Assembly (NCBI GenBank): GCA_035500095.1 | Contig: DATJXN010000005.1 | Coordinates: 1 to 64,000, forward strand | Direction of reading: 5' to 3' | Length of the DNA: 64,000 bases | DNA from: Candidatus Binataceae bacterium | GTDB taxonomy: Bacteria; Desulfobacterota; Binatia; Binatales; Binataceae | In this document: piece by piece, positions 32,450 through 41,881 of the stretch | Layout: each line of letters starts with the position of its first letter | Position numbering within the stretch: position 1 is the stretch's first letter | The notes under the pieces: generated by a model | What the model saw: the letters and a program-made list of their open reading frames with translations, nothing else | Database searches by the model: none | Told to the model about the DNA's origin: nothing | Program-made: the position numbers and the translations under genes

Positions 32450-32525
32450 CCTGTTACCGGCGACAACGGAGTTGAACGAAAAAACCCGACGCTGCCACGG
32501 GCGGCGCACGGCATGGGGAGAGCCG

Positions 32526-33125
32526 ATGAAAAACTGGATCTTGCGAACCCTGATGGCCCTGGTACTGATGAGCGCCGCGCCGCTCGCCGCGGCGGCGGAT
32601 ACCTGGCAGATCGATCCCGGCCACACCACGGTCGGATTCACCGTGCGGCACATGACGATCTCGAGCGTCAGGGGCCAGTTCGACAAGGTCGCGGGCACGA
32701 TCACCGCCAACGGCACCGATCCCGCCTCGGTCATGATCGAGGCGACGATCGATACCGCGTCGATCGACACGCGCTCGCTCGACCGCGACGCTGATCTGAA
32801 AAGCGCCAATTTCCTCGACGTGGCGAAGTACCCGACGATGACCTTCAAGTCGAAGAAGATCGAACCGGCGGGCGAGGGCAAGTACAACGTCGTCGGCGAC
32901 CTGACGCTCCATGGCGTCACCAGGGAAGTCACGCTCGCGGTCGAAGTGGCGGGCGCCCCAATCAAGGATCCGTGGGGCAACACGCGCGCCGGCGCCTCCG
33001 CAACCACCACCATCAGCCGCAAGGACTTCGGGCTTACCTGGAACAAGATGATCGAGGCGGGCGGCGCCGTAGTCGGCGACAAGGTCTCGGTCGAGATCGA
33101 CGTCGAAGCGGTAAAGAAGAAGTGA
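32526..33125 (+). CDS. YceI family periplasmic lipid-binding protein
   Basis: A 199-residue protein with a cleavable signal (MKNWILRTLMALVLMSAAPL, then AAAADT) and the YceI lipocalin-like fold: WQIDPGHTTVGFTVRHM, a conserved TITANGTDPAS strand and TFKSKKIEPAGEGKYNVVGD. The family binds isoprenoid or amphiphilic molecules in the periplasm. GGGGAG precedes the ATG at 32526. It follows ispF by 76 bases on the same strand, which could reflect a shared isoprenoid link, though that is inference. Confidence 0.9.
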   Translation: MKNWILRTLMALVLMSAAPLAAAADTWQIDPGHTTVGFTVRHMTISSVRGQFDKVAGTITANGTDPASVMIEATIDTASIDTRSLDRDADLKSANFLDVAKYPTMTFKSKKIEPAGEGKYNVVGDLTLHGVTREVTLAVEVAGAPIKDPWGNTRAGASATTTISRKDFGLTWNKMIEAGGAVVGDKVSVEIDVEAVKKK

Positions 33126-33178
33126 GCCGACGCGGCGGTCGCGCCAGCCACTGACGCGACAGGTCTGTCCCCGCGCCG

Positions 33179-34174
33179 TCAGGGGCGGCCGAGGCGCGTG
33201 AAAAGTTCCTGCTCGGCCGTCGCGATCGGCGACGAGCGCCGCTCCTTGAGCAGGCGATGGTAGAGCGGCGAGCCGGCTGCCTGCTCGGCGGCCCATCTTT
33301 TCGCGAAAGTCCCGTCGCGAATCTCGTCGATCGCTCTCCGCATCAGCGCGTCCACGGCGGCGAGTTTATCGGCGCCGTGGGTGAGCTGTCCGAACTGGCT
33401 CGTATGTGAGTGCAGCTTGAGCTGGTTCCACACCCCTAGCGTCGCCATCGCGCGGCCGATCTCGCCGAGCTCGCCCGACGCGTAAAGCTCGAGCAGCGCG
33501 ACCTCCTTGCTCACGCCCGCCTCGACCAGCAGCTTGAACGCGCGGTCGAGCAGAAAAAGCATCGCGCCCGCCCACGTGTGCTCGGAGAAGAGATCGACCA
33601 GCGTCTCCTCTTCAAAGCTCGATTCGACCACTGCGCCATGCGGCAGGAAGGCGCCGATGCCCTTGGTGATCGCAAGTGCGGTCGCAAGCGCGTGCCCACT
33701 GAAATCCTGGCTGACGCCGACCAGCACCGGGAAACCCTCGCCGCGCGTCGGCAGGTCGAGCACGCCCTGCCCGATCATCCGCGGGGCGACCAGCACCACG
33801 TCGGACTCGCGCGGCGGCGCGATGAACTTGTAGGTGATGTTGTAGCCGCTGGCAAAGACCAGGGTCTTGCCGCCGCGCAAAAGATGCGGCGCGATAAGCT
33901 CGCGGTAGGCGGCCGGCGCGACCTCGTCCGGCAGCAGCAGCATCACGACGTCCGCGCGTGCCGCGGCCGCGTCCATCGCGAGCGTCTCGAAGCCGTCCTC
34001 GCGGGCCTGCCGCCAGCTTTGGTCTTCCTGGTTGCCGACGATTACCTGGTGGTCAAACCGGCGCAGGTTGATCGCCTGCGCGCGTCCCTGGTTGCCGTAA
34101 CCGATGACCGCGATCGTTTTGCCCTTGAGCAGCGCCGGATCGGCCTCGGCCGCCGCGAAGAATCTCGCCATCAA
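33179..34174 (-). CDS. Divergent ketol-acid reductoisomerase-like protein
   Basis: A 331-residue protein of the IlvC family by its N-terminal NADP domain (GKTIAVIGYGNQGRAQAINL), the aPKxxG-like APRMIGQGVLDL stretch, GFPVLVGVSQDFSGHA and the metal/substrate segment VDLFSEHTWAG. The DxxxE metal pair (DLFSE) is intact. The C-terminal knot is altered: the FESLHELKLI-type stretch with two metal-binding Glu reads LELYASGELGEIGR, so the second glutamate does not align at the usual spacing. It may be a paralogue with a changed reaction rather than the leucine/valine pathway enzyme. No other ilv genes are adjacent. Confidence 0.75.
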   Translation of the reverse strand: MMARFFAAAEADPALLKGKTIAVIGYGNQGRAQAINLRRFDHQVIVGNQEDQSWRQAREDGFETLAMDAAAARADVVMLLLPDEVAPAAYRELIAPHLLRGGKTLVFASGYNITYKFIAPPRESDVVLVAPRMIGQGVLDLPTRGEGFPVLVGVSQDFSGHALATALAITKGIGAFLPHGAVVESSFEEETLVDLFSEHTWAGAMLFLLDRAFKLLVEAGVSKEVALLELYASGELGEIGRAMATLGVWNQLKLHSHTSQFGQLTHGADKLAAVDALMRRAIDEIRDGTFAKRWAAEQAAGSPLYHRLLKERRSSPIATAEQELFTRLGRP

Positions 34175-34228
34175 TCTCTTCCTTTGAGCGGGTTTGCTTT
34201 GCGCGATTTTGCTTTGCGCGGCCAGGCG

Positions 34229-34594
34229 CTACAGATCGTCTCCGCCATCGTCGCCGCCGCCGTCGTCGTCCAGACCGCCGCCCCTTTCCAGTTGGTCCAC
34301 CGCCTCGTCGAACTCCGGACCGCCCATCTCGTCGCCCATTTCCTTGCCCATCCTTCTAAGGGCGCGCGCGACGCTGCGCGGGTCGTTTTCGTCGACGTCG
34401 GAGAAGCCTGCGGGATTCGACAGCGCGTCCATCCGCGACTCTTCGCTGCGCGGCGCCGCGAAGCGCGACATCAGCCGGCGCATCCGCTTGCTTCCGCAGT
34501 GTTCGCACACCGCCTCGACGCGCTCGCTCACGCGCATCGTGAGCACGCTGGTACGTTTGCGGCATTTCTCGCATTGATATTCGTAGATAGGCAT
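34229..34594 (-). CDS. FmdB-family zinc-ribbon protein
   Basis: A 121-residue protein opening MPIYEYQCEKCRK with a second CEHCG pair, the zinc ribbon of FmdB/CxxC-SSSS regulatory proteins, followed by an acidic, Gly/Asp-rich tail (GGGLDDDGGGDDGGDD). Originally linked to formamidase/amidase regulation; the general role is unknown. The conserved N terminus fixes the ATG at 34594. It lies 54 bases upstream of the KARI-like gene on the same strand and may be co-transcribed with it. Confidence 0.85.
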   Translation of the reverse strand: MPIYEYQCEKCRKRTSVLTMRVSERVEAVCEHCGSKRMRRLMSRFAAPRSEESRMDALSNPAGFSDVDENDPRSVARALRRMGKEMGDEMGGPEFDEAVDQLERGGGLDDDGGGDDGGDDL

Positions 34595-34760
34595 AGATCC
34601 CGACTTCGCTTCGCGGAATATGACTCGATTTTCGCTGCCGCGCGAGCTTGGGGCAAGCGCCGTCCGGCGTCGGCGAAATCCGATGGGGCCCGCTTGATCG
34701 GCGGATCGTTGACAGGATACTGCTTGGCGTCGAGATGAGCGCGAGAGCGAAAAAAGCACG

Positions 34761-35546
34761 ATGAGAGAGCTCGGCGCCATGTGGCGCAATACGCGGATGG
34801 TCGTGCTGTGCGCGATCTCGGCTGCGCTCTACGCCGCCGTGCTGGTGCCGTTCAAGGTGGTGCCTCTCATTCCGGGCGTGACCGAACTGCGCCCCGCTAA
34901 TGCCATTCCGATCGTCTGCTCATTCCTCTTCGGGCCCGCCGCCGGCTGGGGTTCGGCGATCGGCAACATGATCGGCGATTTCTTCGGCGGCGTCGGCCCG
35001 GGTGACGTCTTCGGCTTCGTGGCCAACCTTTTTTACGGCTATCTCCCGTACAAGGTCTGGAACGTGATCGCCGGGCGGCAAAGCCCGGTTGCGCGATTGC
35101 CTGGCGCGATCGCCATCTACGTGGCCTCCTGCCTTGCCGCGAGCGTGCTCTGCGCCGACATCGTCGGATGGGGCGACAACCTGCTGGGCCTGCGGCCGTT
35201 CAGCATCCTTGGCAACGTGATCGTGTTCAACAACATGGCGTCGGCGCTGGTGCTCTCTCCGCTCATCCTTAGCGCCGTCTATCCCCGCGTCGCGCGCGGC
35301 CGGATGCTTTATACCGACGTGATGCCCGAATTCACGGAGCGCCGATGGAGCGTGCGCGCCCTGGGCCTCGCGATCCTGGTCGTAGGTGAGGGAGGCGCGT
35401 GGCTGATGGGCAACCTAGTTTCCACGGGCTATTGGACTCCCGGGTTCCTGTCCGCGGCAATGACCCAGCCGCCATATGACAAGGCGATCGCGATCGTCGT
35501 GAGCCCGTTCATCCTGTTGGCCGTGTTCGGCGTGGGGCTGATGTGA
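34761..35546 (+). CDS. ECF transporter S component-like membrane protein
   Basis: A 261-residue membrane protein with about six helices. The first third contains ALYAAVLVPFKVVPLIPGVT followed by LRPANAIPIVCSFLFGPAAG, typical of substrate-specificity subunits of energy-coupling-factor transporters. The fused ATPase and EcfT genes follow without gaps (GTG overlapping the stop by four bases, then ATG overlapping by one), so this is the S subunit of a dedicated ECF importer. The vitamin or metal is not evident; no riboswitch was recognised upstream. Confidence 0.8.
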   Translation: MRELGAMWRNTRMVVLCAISAALYAAVLVPFKVVPLIPGVTELRPANAIPIVCSFLFGPAAGWGSAIGNMIGDFFGGVGPGDVFGFVANLFYGYLPYKVWNVIAGRQSPVARLPGAIAIYVASCLAASVLCADIVGWGDNLLGLRPFSILGNVIVFNNMASALVLSPLILSAVYPRVARGRMLYTDVMPEFTERRWSVRALGLAILVVGEGGAWLMGNLVSTGYWTPGFLSAAMTQPPYDKAIAIVVSPFILLAVFGVGLM

Positions 35547-37309
35547 AAGATGCGAGTTCCGCTTGGGGAGCGGCCGGCGCTGTGAGTCTCGACGGCGGCG
35601 AGGCTACTCCGCACGCCGCCGAACTCGAGGACGTAAGCTTCACCTATACCGGCGGCGAACGTCCAGCGCTCGGCCGCGTGAGCTTCATCGCCAGGCCGGG
35701 CGAGATGGTGGGCGTGATGGGCGCTTCCGGCGCCGGCAAATCGACGCTCGCCAAATGCCTCAACCGTATCGTCCCGGAATTCGAAGGCGGGACGTTTACC
35801 GGCGTCGTGCGGATCGGCGGGCAGCCGCTCGACAGCACGCGCGTATGCGAAGTCGCGCCGCGGGTCGGGATGGTCTTTCAGGATTTCGAGGCGCAGCTTT
35901 TTTCCACCAACGTCGCGCACGAGGTCGCGTTCGCGATGGAACAGGTCGGGATGGAGCGCGAGGAGATGCTGCGCCGCATCCGCCCGGCGCTCGAGGCGGT
36001 CGGCCTCGCCGGCTTCGAACGCCGCGACCCGACCTCGCTCTCCGGCGGCGAAAAGCAGCGCCTCGCGATCGCCTCGGTGCTGGCGCTGCGTCCGTCGGTG
36101 ATCGTGCTCGACGAACCGACCACCGACCTCGACCCCGAGGGTAAGGCCGAAGTCTTCGCGCTGATTCGGAGCCTTCGCGGTCAGGGATTCAGCCTGATCG
36201 TAATCGAGCATGAGGCCGAGGTGCTGCGCGACGCCGACCGCCTGGTGCTGCTCCGCGAGGGCGAGACAATCGCCGAGGGCGCCCCGCGCGACTTGATGAC
36301 CCGGCTCGACCTGCTCGAAGAGTGCGGAGTTCATCCGCCCGATTTGAACCGCGTGCTCGTGAAAGCGGGAATCGCGGCGCACGCCGCCGGCCTGGACGAC
36401 GCCGAAGCGATGATTCGCCGCGCCCTCCCGCATCTAGGCGCTTCGCCCGCTCTGCCGGGCGCCGTGGCGGATCCGCCATCCATGAACGCGGCGGATGCGG
36501 GCGGCGCGGCGCCGCTGGCCGAGGTTCGCGCGCTCAGTTTCAACTATCCTGACGGCCCGCCGGTGCTCGATTCGATCGATCTGCGGATCGCGCCGGGCGA
36601 GTTCGTCGCGATCATCGGCCAGAATGGTTCGGGCAAAACCACGCTCGCCAAGCATCTGGTGGGCCTGCTCCGTCCCACCGCCGGCGTGGTGATGCTTAAC
36701 GGGCGCGACCGCGCGGCGATGCTCCCGGCCGAGACCGCGGCCGAAGCCGGTTACGTGTTTCAGAACCCGGACCATCAGATTTTCGCCGCGACCGTCGAGG
36801 ACGAGGTCGCCTTCGGCCCGCGCAACTTCGATCTGGCGCCGGGCGAGATTCGGCGCCGATGCGAGGAAGTCCTTCGCGCCGTGGGTTTGCAGAACGCGCG
36901 CGCGCTCGACCCTTTCCTTCTCAGCAAGGGCGAGCGCCAGCGCCTGGCGGTGGCGAGCGTGCTCGCGCTGCGTCCGCGCCTGCTGATCCTCGACGAACCG
37001 ACGACCGGGCTGGATTATCGCGAGCAGCGCCGGATGATGGCGCTGGTGACGGAGCTTAACCGCGACGGGATCGCGATCGTGATGATCACGCATACGCCGT
37101 GGCTGGTCGCCGAATACGCGCGCCGCGTGGTGCTGATGCGCCGCGGGCGCAAGCTTTACGACGGCGGCGTGCGCGAATTCTTTACCCGCGCCGAGCTGCT
37201 CGCCTCCTCTTCGTTTCGCGCGCCCGAGTCAACCGAACTCTCGCGCCGCTTCGGCACGGTCGCGCTCACGCCCGATGAATTTGCCGCATGGCTGAGGGCG
37301 CAGGGCTGA
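35543..37309 (+). CDS. Fused duplicated ECF transporter ATPase (EcfA-EcfA)
   Basis: 588 residues containing two full ABC ATPase domains in tandem. Domain 1: Walker A GASGAGKST, signature LSGGEKQRLAIASVLALRP and Walker B VIVLDEPTTDLDP. Domain 2: Walker A GQNGSGKTT, signature LSKGERQRLAVASVLALRP and LLILDEPTTGLD. It is thus the A and A' energy subunits on one chain. The GTG start overlaps the upstream S-component stop, and the stop codon overlaps the ecfT start by one base, showing translational coupling. Confidence 0.95.
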   Translation: MKDASSAWGAAGAVSLDGGEATPHAAELEDVSFTYTGGERPALGRVSFIARPGEMVGVMGASGAGKSTLAKCLNRIVPEFEGGTFTGVVRIGGQPLDSTRVCEVAPRVGMVFQDFEAQLFSTNVAHEVAFAMEQVGMEREEMLRRIRPALEAVGLAGFERRDPTSLSGGEKQRLAIASVLALRPSVIVLDEPTTDLDPEGKAEVFALIRSLRGQGFSLIVIEHEAEVLRDADRLVLLREGETIAEGAPRDLMTRLDLLEECGVHPPDLNRVLVKAGIAAHAAGLDDAEAMIRRALPHLGASPALPGAVADPPSMNAADAGGAAPLAEVRALSFNYPDGPPVLDSIDLRIAPGEFVAIIGQNGSGKTTLAKHLVGLLRPTAGVVMLNGRDRAAMLPAETAAEAGYVFQNPDHQIFAATVEDEVAFGPRNFDLAPGEIRRRCEEVLRAVGLQNARALDPFLLSKGERQRLAVASVLALRPRLLILDEPTTGLDYREQRRMMALVTELNRDGIAIVMITHTPWLVAEYARRVVLMRRGRKLYDGGVREFFTRAELLASSSFRAPESTELSRRFGTVALTPDEFAAWLRAQG

Positions 37310-38094
37310 TGCCGATTTTTCTCTACATCGAGCGCCCGACCTTCATCCATCGGCTCCATCCGACGGTCAAGGTCTTTGCGCTGTTCGTGATGTTCTGGTC
37401 GGTCTATTGGGTCGATCATCCGCTGGCTCTGCTGCCGCTCGGTCTCTTGATGCTCGCGCTCGCGGAATTCACCGGCGCATGGCCGAACTTCTACCGCCTG
37501 CGATGGCTCTTCATCCTGGTGATCCTGACTACCACGCTCGCCTGGATGGTCTTCTATCGCCGGGGTCCGGCGCTGATCGATCTTCCGCTTATCCATTTGA
37601 GCCGCGCCTCGCTGGTCTTCGGCCTCGGGCGCGGCCTCAAGCTCGCCGAGTTGCTGGCGACCTCGGTGCTGTTCCTCTCGACCACCAAGGTCGAGGAATT
37701 CACGGCCGGCCTCGCGCGCCTGGGTGTTCCGTATCGCCTCGGCTTCGCGATCACGCTCGCGTTCCGCCTGGTGCCGCTGTTTATCGATTCGGCGCTGACC
37801 GTGGTCCAGGCGCAGAACCTGCGCGGCTACGACTTCAACCGCGGCGGCCCGCTGCAGCGGGTCAAGCGCTACGTGCCGGTGGTGATCCCGGTCTTTATGG
37901 GAGCGCTGCGCAAGGCCAATTCGATGGCGATGGCGCTCGAGGCGCGCGGCTTCGGGATGAGCCGTCGGCCCACCAGCTTCGTCGAGTATCCGGTCGAGGC
38001 AAGCGACGTCGCGGCAACCGTGGCGCTGTTCGCGCTGGGCGCCGCCTACTTCATGATTTACTACACGGGCCATGGCGCGATTTCGCCGAAGTGA
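37309..38094 (+). CDS. ECF transporter transmembrane subunit EcfT
   Basis: A 261-residue coupling subunit with several membrane helices and the two ATPase-contacting Arg-Gly motifs, AQNLRGYDF and ALEARGFGM, separated by the usual spacing. The ATG at 37309 overlaps the preceding stop as TGATG. It connects the ATPase pair to the S component and completes the three-gene ECF operon. Confidence 0.93.
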   Translation: MPIFLYIERPTFIHRLHPTVKVFALFVMFWSVYWVDHPLALLPLGLLMLALAEFTGAWPNFYRLRWLFILVILTTTLAWMVFYRRGPALIDLPLIHLSRASLVFGLGRGLKLAELLATSVLFLSTTKVEEFTAGLARLGVPYRLGFAITLAFRLVPLFIDSALTVVQAQNLRGYDFNRGGPLQRVKRYVPVVIPVFMGALRKANSMAMALEARGFGMSRRPTSFVEYPVEASDVAATVALFALGAAYFMIYYTGHGAISPK

Positions 38095-38199
38095 CGCGGG
38101 GCGGAGTGCTCTCGCGTGTCGCTGCGTAAACCCGCGAGCGGGCGCTTGGGCGGCGCGCGCCGCGCGTGCTAACTTCGCGCTGAGCCAGGAGGAGCCGGC

Positions 38200-38472
38200 A
38201 TGCTGTTCGTAATCATCGGCCACGACGGGCCCAACGGCGCGGCGCTCAGACCTGCCGTTCGCCCGCGTCATCTCGCGTACGTCGGACCGCTCGCCGAAAG
38301 CGGCAAAATGCTGATCGGCGGCCCGTTCACCGACGGCACCGGCAGCCTGATGATCGTCGATATGGAGAGCGAGGCGGCGGTGGGCGAGTTCGCGCGCAAC
38401 GATCCCTATGCTCGCGAAGGCGTATTCGAGCGGGTCGAGATCAAGCCGTTCCGCAAGGTGTTGCCCGAATAA
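38200..38472 (+). CDS. YciI family protein
   Basis: A 90-residue ferredoxin-like alpha/beta-barrel protein. It carries the conserved RPRHLAYVGPLAESGKMLIGGPF pattern in pieces: RHLAYV with its histidine and GPF with a following Asp, and then NDPYAREGVFERVEIKPF, where the NDP aspartate is conserved. The function is usually unknown; some YciI proteins act as dehydrochlorinases or muconolactone-isomerase-like enzymes. AGGAGGAG stands right before the ATG. It begins the catabolic gene series that continues with two CoA-transferases. Confidence 0.88.
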   Translation: MLFVIIGHDGPNGAALRPAVRPRHLAYVGPLAESGKMLIGGPFTDGTGSLMIVDMESEAAVGEFARNDPYAREGVFERVEIKPFRKVLPE

Positions 38473-38492
38473 TCGGGTGGTGGTGGGTCTGG

Positions 38493-39701
38493 ATGGCCGG
38501 AGCGCTTTCAGGACTTAGAATCGTCGAACTGGGCGAGATGGTCGCCGCGCCCTACGCGGCCAAGCTGATGGCCGACATGGGCGCCGAGGTGATCAAGATC
38601 GAACCGCCGGGTGGCGGCGATCGCTCGCGTTTGCGCGGCCCGTTTCCCGGCGGCGCGGCGCATCCGGAAAAAAGCGGTCTCTATCTCTACCTCAATACGA
38701 ACAAGCTCGGCATCACGCTCGACGTTTCGCGGCCCGAGGGCTTCGCGCTGCTCGAGCGCCTGGCCGCGGACGCCGACGTTCTGATTCACAACCTCGTCCC
38801 GTCCGATATGGACCGTATCGGGCTCGCCTTCGAGCGCCTGCGCGCCCGCAATCCGCGCCTGGTGATGAGCTCGATCACGCCGTGGGGGCTTTCCGGTCCC
38901 AAGCGCGATTGGCGCGCCGAGGATCTGACGCTCTGGAGCGCAAGCGGGCTTTGCTACATCAACGGCGGCGGCCACGAGCATCCCGAAATGCCGCCGCTTA
39001 AGCCCTTCGGCCAGCAGGCCGGCTTCCAGGGCGGCGTACACGCGGCGGTGGCGACGATGGGCGCGGTGTTCGCCCAGATGCGCGACGGCGAAGGCCAGCA
39101 CATCGACGTCTCAATCTACGAATCGCTCGCCTCGCAGATGGAGCTGTTCTTCGAGTTCTGGCCCTATATGAACATGGTCGCGTCGCGGCTCGGGCAGAAG
39201 CCGATCCAGCCGCTCGAAGTGATGGAATGCCGCGACGGCTATATCTTCGTCTGCTGCGTCGAGGAGCATCAGTGGCGCAACTTCGTCGAGCTGATGGGCA
39301 ATCCGGAATGGGCGGGGGAGGAGATTTTCGCCGACCGGCTGAAGCGCGGCGTCAACTGGGACGCGCTCAAGGTTTTTCTCGAAGACTGGCTCAAGGACCA
39401 GAGCGCGCTCGACCTTTACAAGAAGGCGCAGGCGCGGCGGATCCCGTTTGCGCCGGTCTCGACGATGGGCGACCTTCTGAGTTCGAATCACCTGAAGCAG
39501 CGCGGCTTCTTCGTCGAGATTGCGCATCCGGTGGCGGGCACGCACAAGTATCCCGGCGCGCCGCTCAAGTACGGCCGCACGCCATGGGAGATCCGCCGCC
39601 CGGCGCCGACGCTCGGGCAGCATAACGAGGAGATTTTCGGCACGCGCCTGGGTTTGACGTCCGCGCGTCTGGAAGAGCTCCGCCGCGCCGGCATGATTTG
39701 A
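38493..39701 (+). CDS. CoA-transferase family III (CaiB/BaiF)
   Basis: A 402-residue family III CoA-transferase. The catalytic aspartate is in EGQHIDVSIYESL; other family marks are GDRSRLRGPFPGG, NTNKLGITLDVSRPEG and the siSpwGlsGp-like SSITPWGLSGPKRDW. It would move CoA between carboxylic acids. A second, divergent member follows 25 bases downstream on the same strand, so the pair could act on two acids or as a heteromer. The substrate is unknown. Confidence 0.93.
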   Translation: MAGALSGLRIVELGEMVAAPYAAKLMADMGAEVIKIEPPGGGDRSRLRGPFPGGAAHPEKSGLYLYLNTNKLGITLDVSRPEGFALLERLAADADVLIHNLVPSDMDRIGLAFERLRARNPRLVMSSITPWGLSGPKRDWRAEDLTLWSASGLCYINGGGHEHPEMPPLKPFGQQAGFQGGVHAAVATMGAVFAQMRDGEGQHIDVSIYESLASQMELFFEFWPYMNMVASRLGQKPIQPLEVMECRDGYIFVCCVEEHQWRNFVELMGNPEWAGEEIFADRLKRGVNWDALKVFLEDWLKDQSALDLYKKAQARRIPFAPVSTMGDLLSSNHLKQRGFFVEIAHPVAGTHKYPGAPLKYGRTPWEIRRPAPTLGQHNEEIFGTRLGLTSARLEELRRAGMI

Positions 39702-39726
39702 GCTTGGGGGCGGACGGGAACTGACG

Positions 39727-40965
39727 ATGGCCAAGCTACCGCTTGAGGGCGTGAGAATAGCCGACTTCACCTGGGTCTGGGCCGGGCCGTATTGCACCCT
39801 TCAGCTGGCCCATCTTGGCGCCGACGTTATCCGGATCGAGACGCGGACGCGGCCGTGCGTGACGCGGCTTTTGCCGCCGTGGCCGGAGGGCAAACCGGGC
39901 ATCAACCGCTCCGGGTATTTCAACCAATACAATCAGGGCAAGCGTTCGCTGACGCTCAACTACGCCAAGCCGGGCGCGCTCGAAATCGCGCATCGGCTGG
40001 TCGAAAAGAGCGACGTCGTCACGAACAATTTCGCGTCGGGCGTGATGGACAAGATGGGCCTGGGCTACGAGGAGCTGCGCAAAATCAAGCCCGACCTGAT
40101 CATGATCTCGCTCTCCGGCTACGGCGACACCGGGCCGTTTCACGAATACGTCGCGTACGGGCCGGCCCAGGTGCCGCTTTCGGGGCTTTCCGCGCTGACC
40201 GGATACAAGGGATGGCCGCCGATGCATGCCGGGTTCAGCTACGCCGATCCCAACGCCGGCGTGCACGGCGCGTTCGCGATCCTCGCCGCTCTGTACCATC
40301 GCAAAAAAGCCGGCGAGGGCCAGTACATCGACATGAGCCAGTGGGAATGCGCGATGGGGCTGCTGCCCGAGGGCATCATGGACTACACGATGAACGGGAT
40401 CGAACCGGCGCGCGACGGAAATCGCGACCGCTGCCTCGCGCCGCACGGCGTCTTCCCCTCCAGCGATCGCTTCGAGAACACCGGCGTGATGATCGACATG
40501 TGGGTGTCGATCGTGGCCGCCGACGACGCGGAGTTCGCCCGCCTGGCGGAAGCCATCGGCAAGCCCGCGATGGCGTCCGATCCGCGCTTCGCCACCGCCG
40601 CGGCACGCAAGCGCAACGAGGACGAACTCGAGGCCGAGATTGCCGCCTGGACCTCGCAGCGCACCGCCGCCGACGCGGAGCGGATCCTGCAAGCGGCGGG
40701 CGTCGCAGCCTCGATATGCGCGCCCAACAAATTCGTCTCCGAGGACACGCATCTCAAAGAACGCGGCTACTGGGTCTACCTCGACCATCCGGAAGTCGGC
40801 CGCCGGCAGCATTGCGGAATGCCGTGGCGGATGAGCCGCACCGGCACTCCGGTGCGCGCCCCGGCGCCGCTTATCGGACAGCATACCGACGAGGTCCTCA
40901 CGCAAGTGCTAGGCTTGAGCGAAGATGAGGTCGCGCGGCTGCGGGCGGCCGGCGCGCTGGAATAG
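39727..40965 (+). CDS. CoA-transferase family III (CaiB/BaiF), second copy
   Basis: 412 residues, same family as the gene before. The catalytic aspartate is in EGQYIDMSQWECA. Conserved elements: DFTWVWAGPYCTLQLAHLGA, NYAKPGALEI, VVTNNFASGVMDKMGLGYEE and ISLSGYGDTGPFHEYVAYGP. The divergence suggests a different substrate from its neighbour. It is 45 bases upstream of the SMP-30 gene, all on the same strand. Confidence 0.93.
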   Translation: MAKLPLEGVRIADFTWVWAGPYCTLQLAHLGADVIRIETRTRPCVTRLLPPWPEGKPGINRSGYFNQYNQGKRSLTLNYAKPGALEIAHRLVEKSDVVTNNFASGVMDKMGLGYEELRKIKPDLIMISLSGYGDTGPFHEYVAYGPAQVPLSGLSALTGYKGWPPMHAGFSYADPNAGVHGAFAILAALYHRKKAGEGQYIDMSQWECAMGLLPEGIMDYTMNGIEPARDGNRDRCLAPHGVFPSSDRFENTGVMIDMWVSIVAADDAEFARLAEAIGKPAMASDPRFATAAARKRNEDELEAEIAAWTSQRTAADAERILQAAGVAASICAPNKFVSEDTHLKERGYWVYLDHPEVGRRQHCGMPWRMSRTGTPVRAPAPLIGQHTDEVLTQVLGLSEDEVARLRAAGALE

Positions 40966-41010
40966 CAACCACCAAAGCGACGCGCGAACGCGCGAATTCG
41001 GAGGAGAGCC

Positions 41011-41853
41011 ATGCGACAGTTCAAAACCCTGCTCGACAACCTGGCCTTCGGTGAAGGGCCGCGATGGCACGACAACAAGCTCTACTACTCCGACATGCAC
41101 GCCCATACGGTGAATGCGGTCGATTTGCAGGGGCACAACACGACGATCGCCGAGGTCGCGGCGTGGCCGTCGGGCCTGGGATGGCTTCCGGACGGGCGGA
41201 TGCTGGTGGTTTCGATGACCGACCGCAAGCTCTTGCGCCAGGAAGCCGGCGGGCTCAAGATGCACGCCGACTTGACCGGGCTTGCATCCCATCACTGCAA
41301 CGACATGGTGGTCGACAGCCGCGGCCGCGCCTATGTCGGCAACTTCGGCTACGACATCATCGCCAACGCACCGCAGAAGCCGGCGGAAATGGTGATGGTC
41401 GAGCCCGACGGCGCGGCGCGCGTGGTCGCGCGCGATCTCGCGTTTCCCAACGGCACGGTGATCACGCCCGACGGCAAGACGCTGGTGGTGGGTGAGTCGA
41501 TGGGCCATCGGCTGACCGCGTTCGACGTCGCCGCCGACGGTTCACTCAGCAATCGGCGCGTGTGGGCCGACCTGGGCGAGGGCGTGCCCGACGGAATCGC
41601 GCTCGACGCTGAAGGAGCGATCTGGGTGGCCTCGCCGTTCACGCACGAGCTTCTGCGCGTGAAAGAGGGCGGGCATGTCGCCGAGCGGATCAAGCGCGAG
41701 CAGATGCCGATCGCGTGCATGCTGGGCGGTCCCGCGCGCCGCATGCTCTTTTTGCTGACCTCCGAATCGATCGATCCTGAAGTGCTGCGCGCCAAGCGCA
41801 ACTCGCGGATCGAAACGACCGAGGTCGAGGTCGGCGGCGCGGGCCTTCCGTAG
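41011..41853 (+). CDS. SMP-30/gluconolactonase-like six-bladed propeller protein
   Basis: A 280-residue beta-propeller. The first metal ligand Glu is in FGEGPRWHDNKLYYSD, the central Asn in GNFGYDI and NGTVITPDGKTLVVGES, and the late Asp in EGVPDGIALDAEGAIWV; these are typical of calcium-dependent lactonases. AGGAGAG precedes the ATG. It could hydrolyse a lactone in the same catabolic set as the two upstream CoA-transferases. Substrate unknown. Confidence 0.88.
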   Translation: MRQFKTLLDNLAFGEGPRWHDNKLYYSDMHAHTVNAVDLQGHNTTIAEVAAWPSGLGWLPDGRMLVVSMTDRKLLRQEAGGLKMHADLTGLASHHCNDMVVDSRGRAYVGNFGYDIIANAPQKPAEMVMVEPDGAARVVARDLAFPNGTVITPDGKTLVVGESMGHRLTAFDVAADGSLSNRRVWADLGEGVPDGIALDAEGAIWVASPFTHELLRVKEGGHVAERIKREQMPIACMLGGPARRMLFLLTSESIDPEVLRAKRNSRIETTEVEVGGAGLP

Positions 41854-41881
41854 GCGGCGCCGCAAAACCAGGGGCGGCGGC

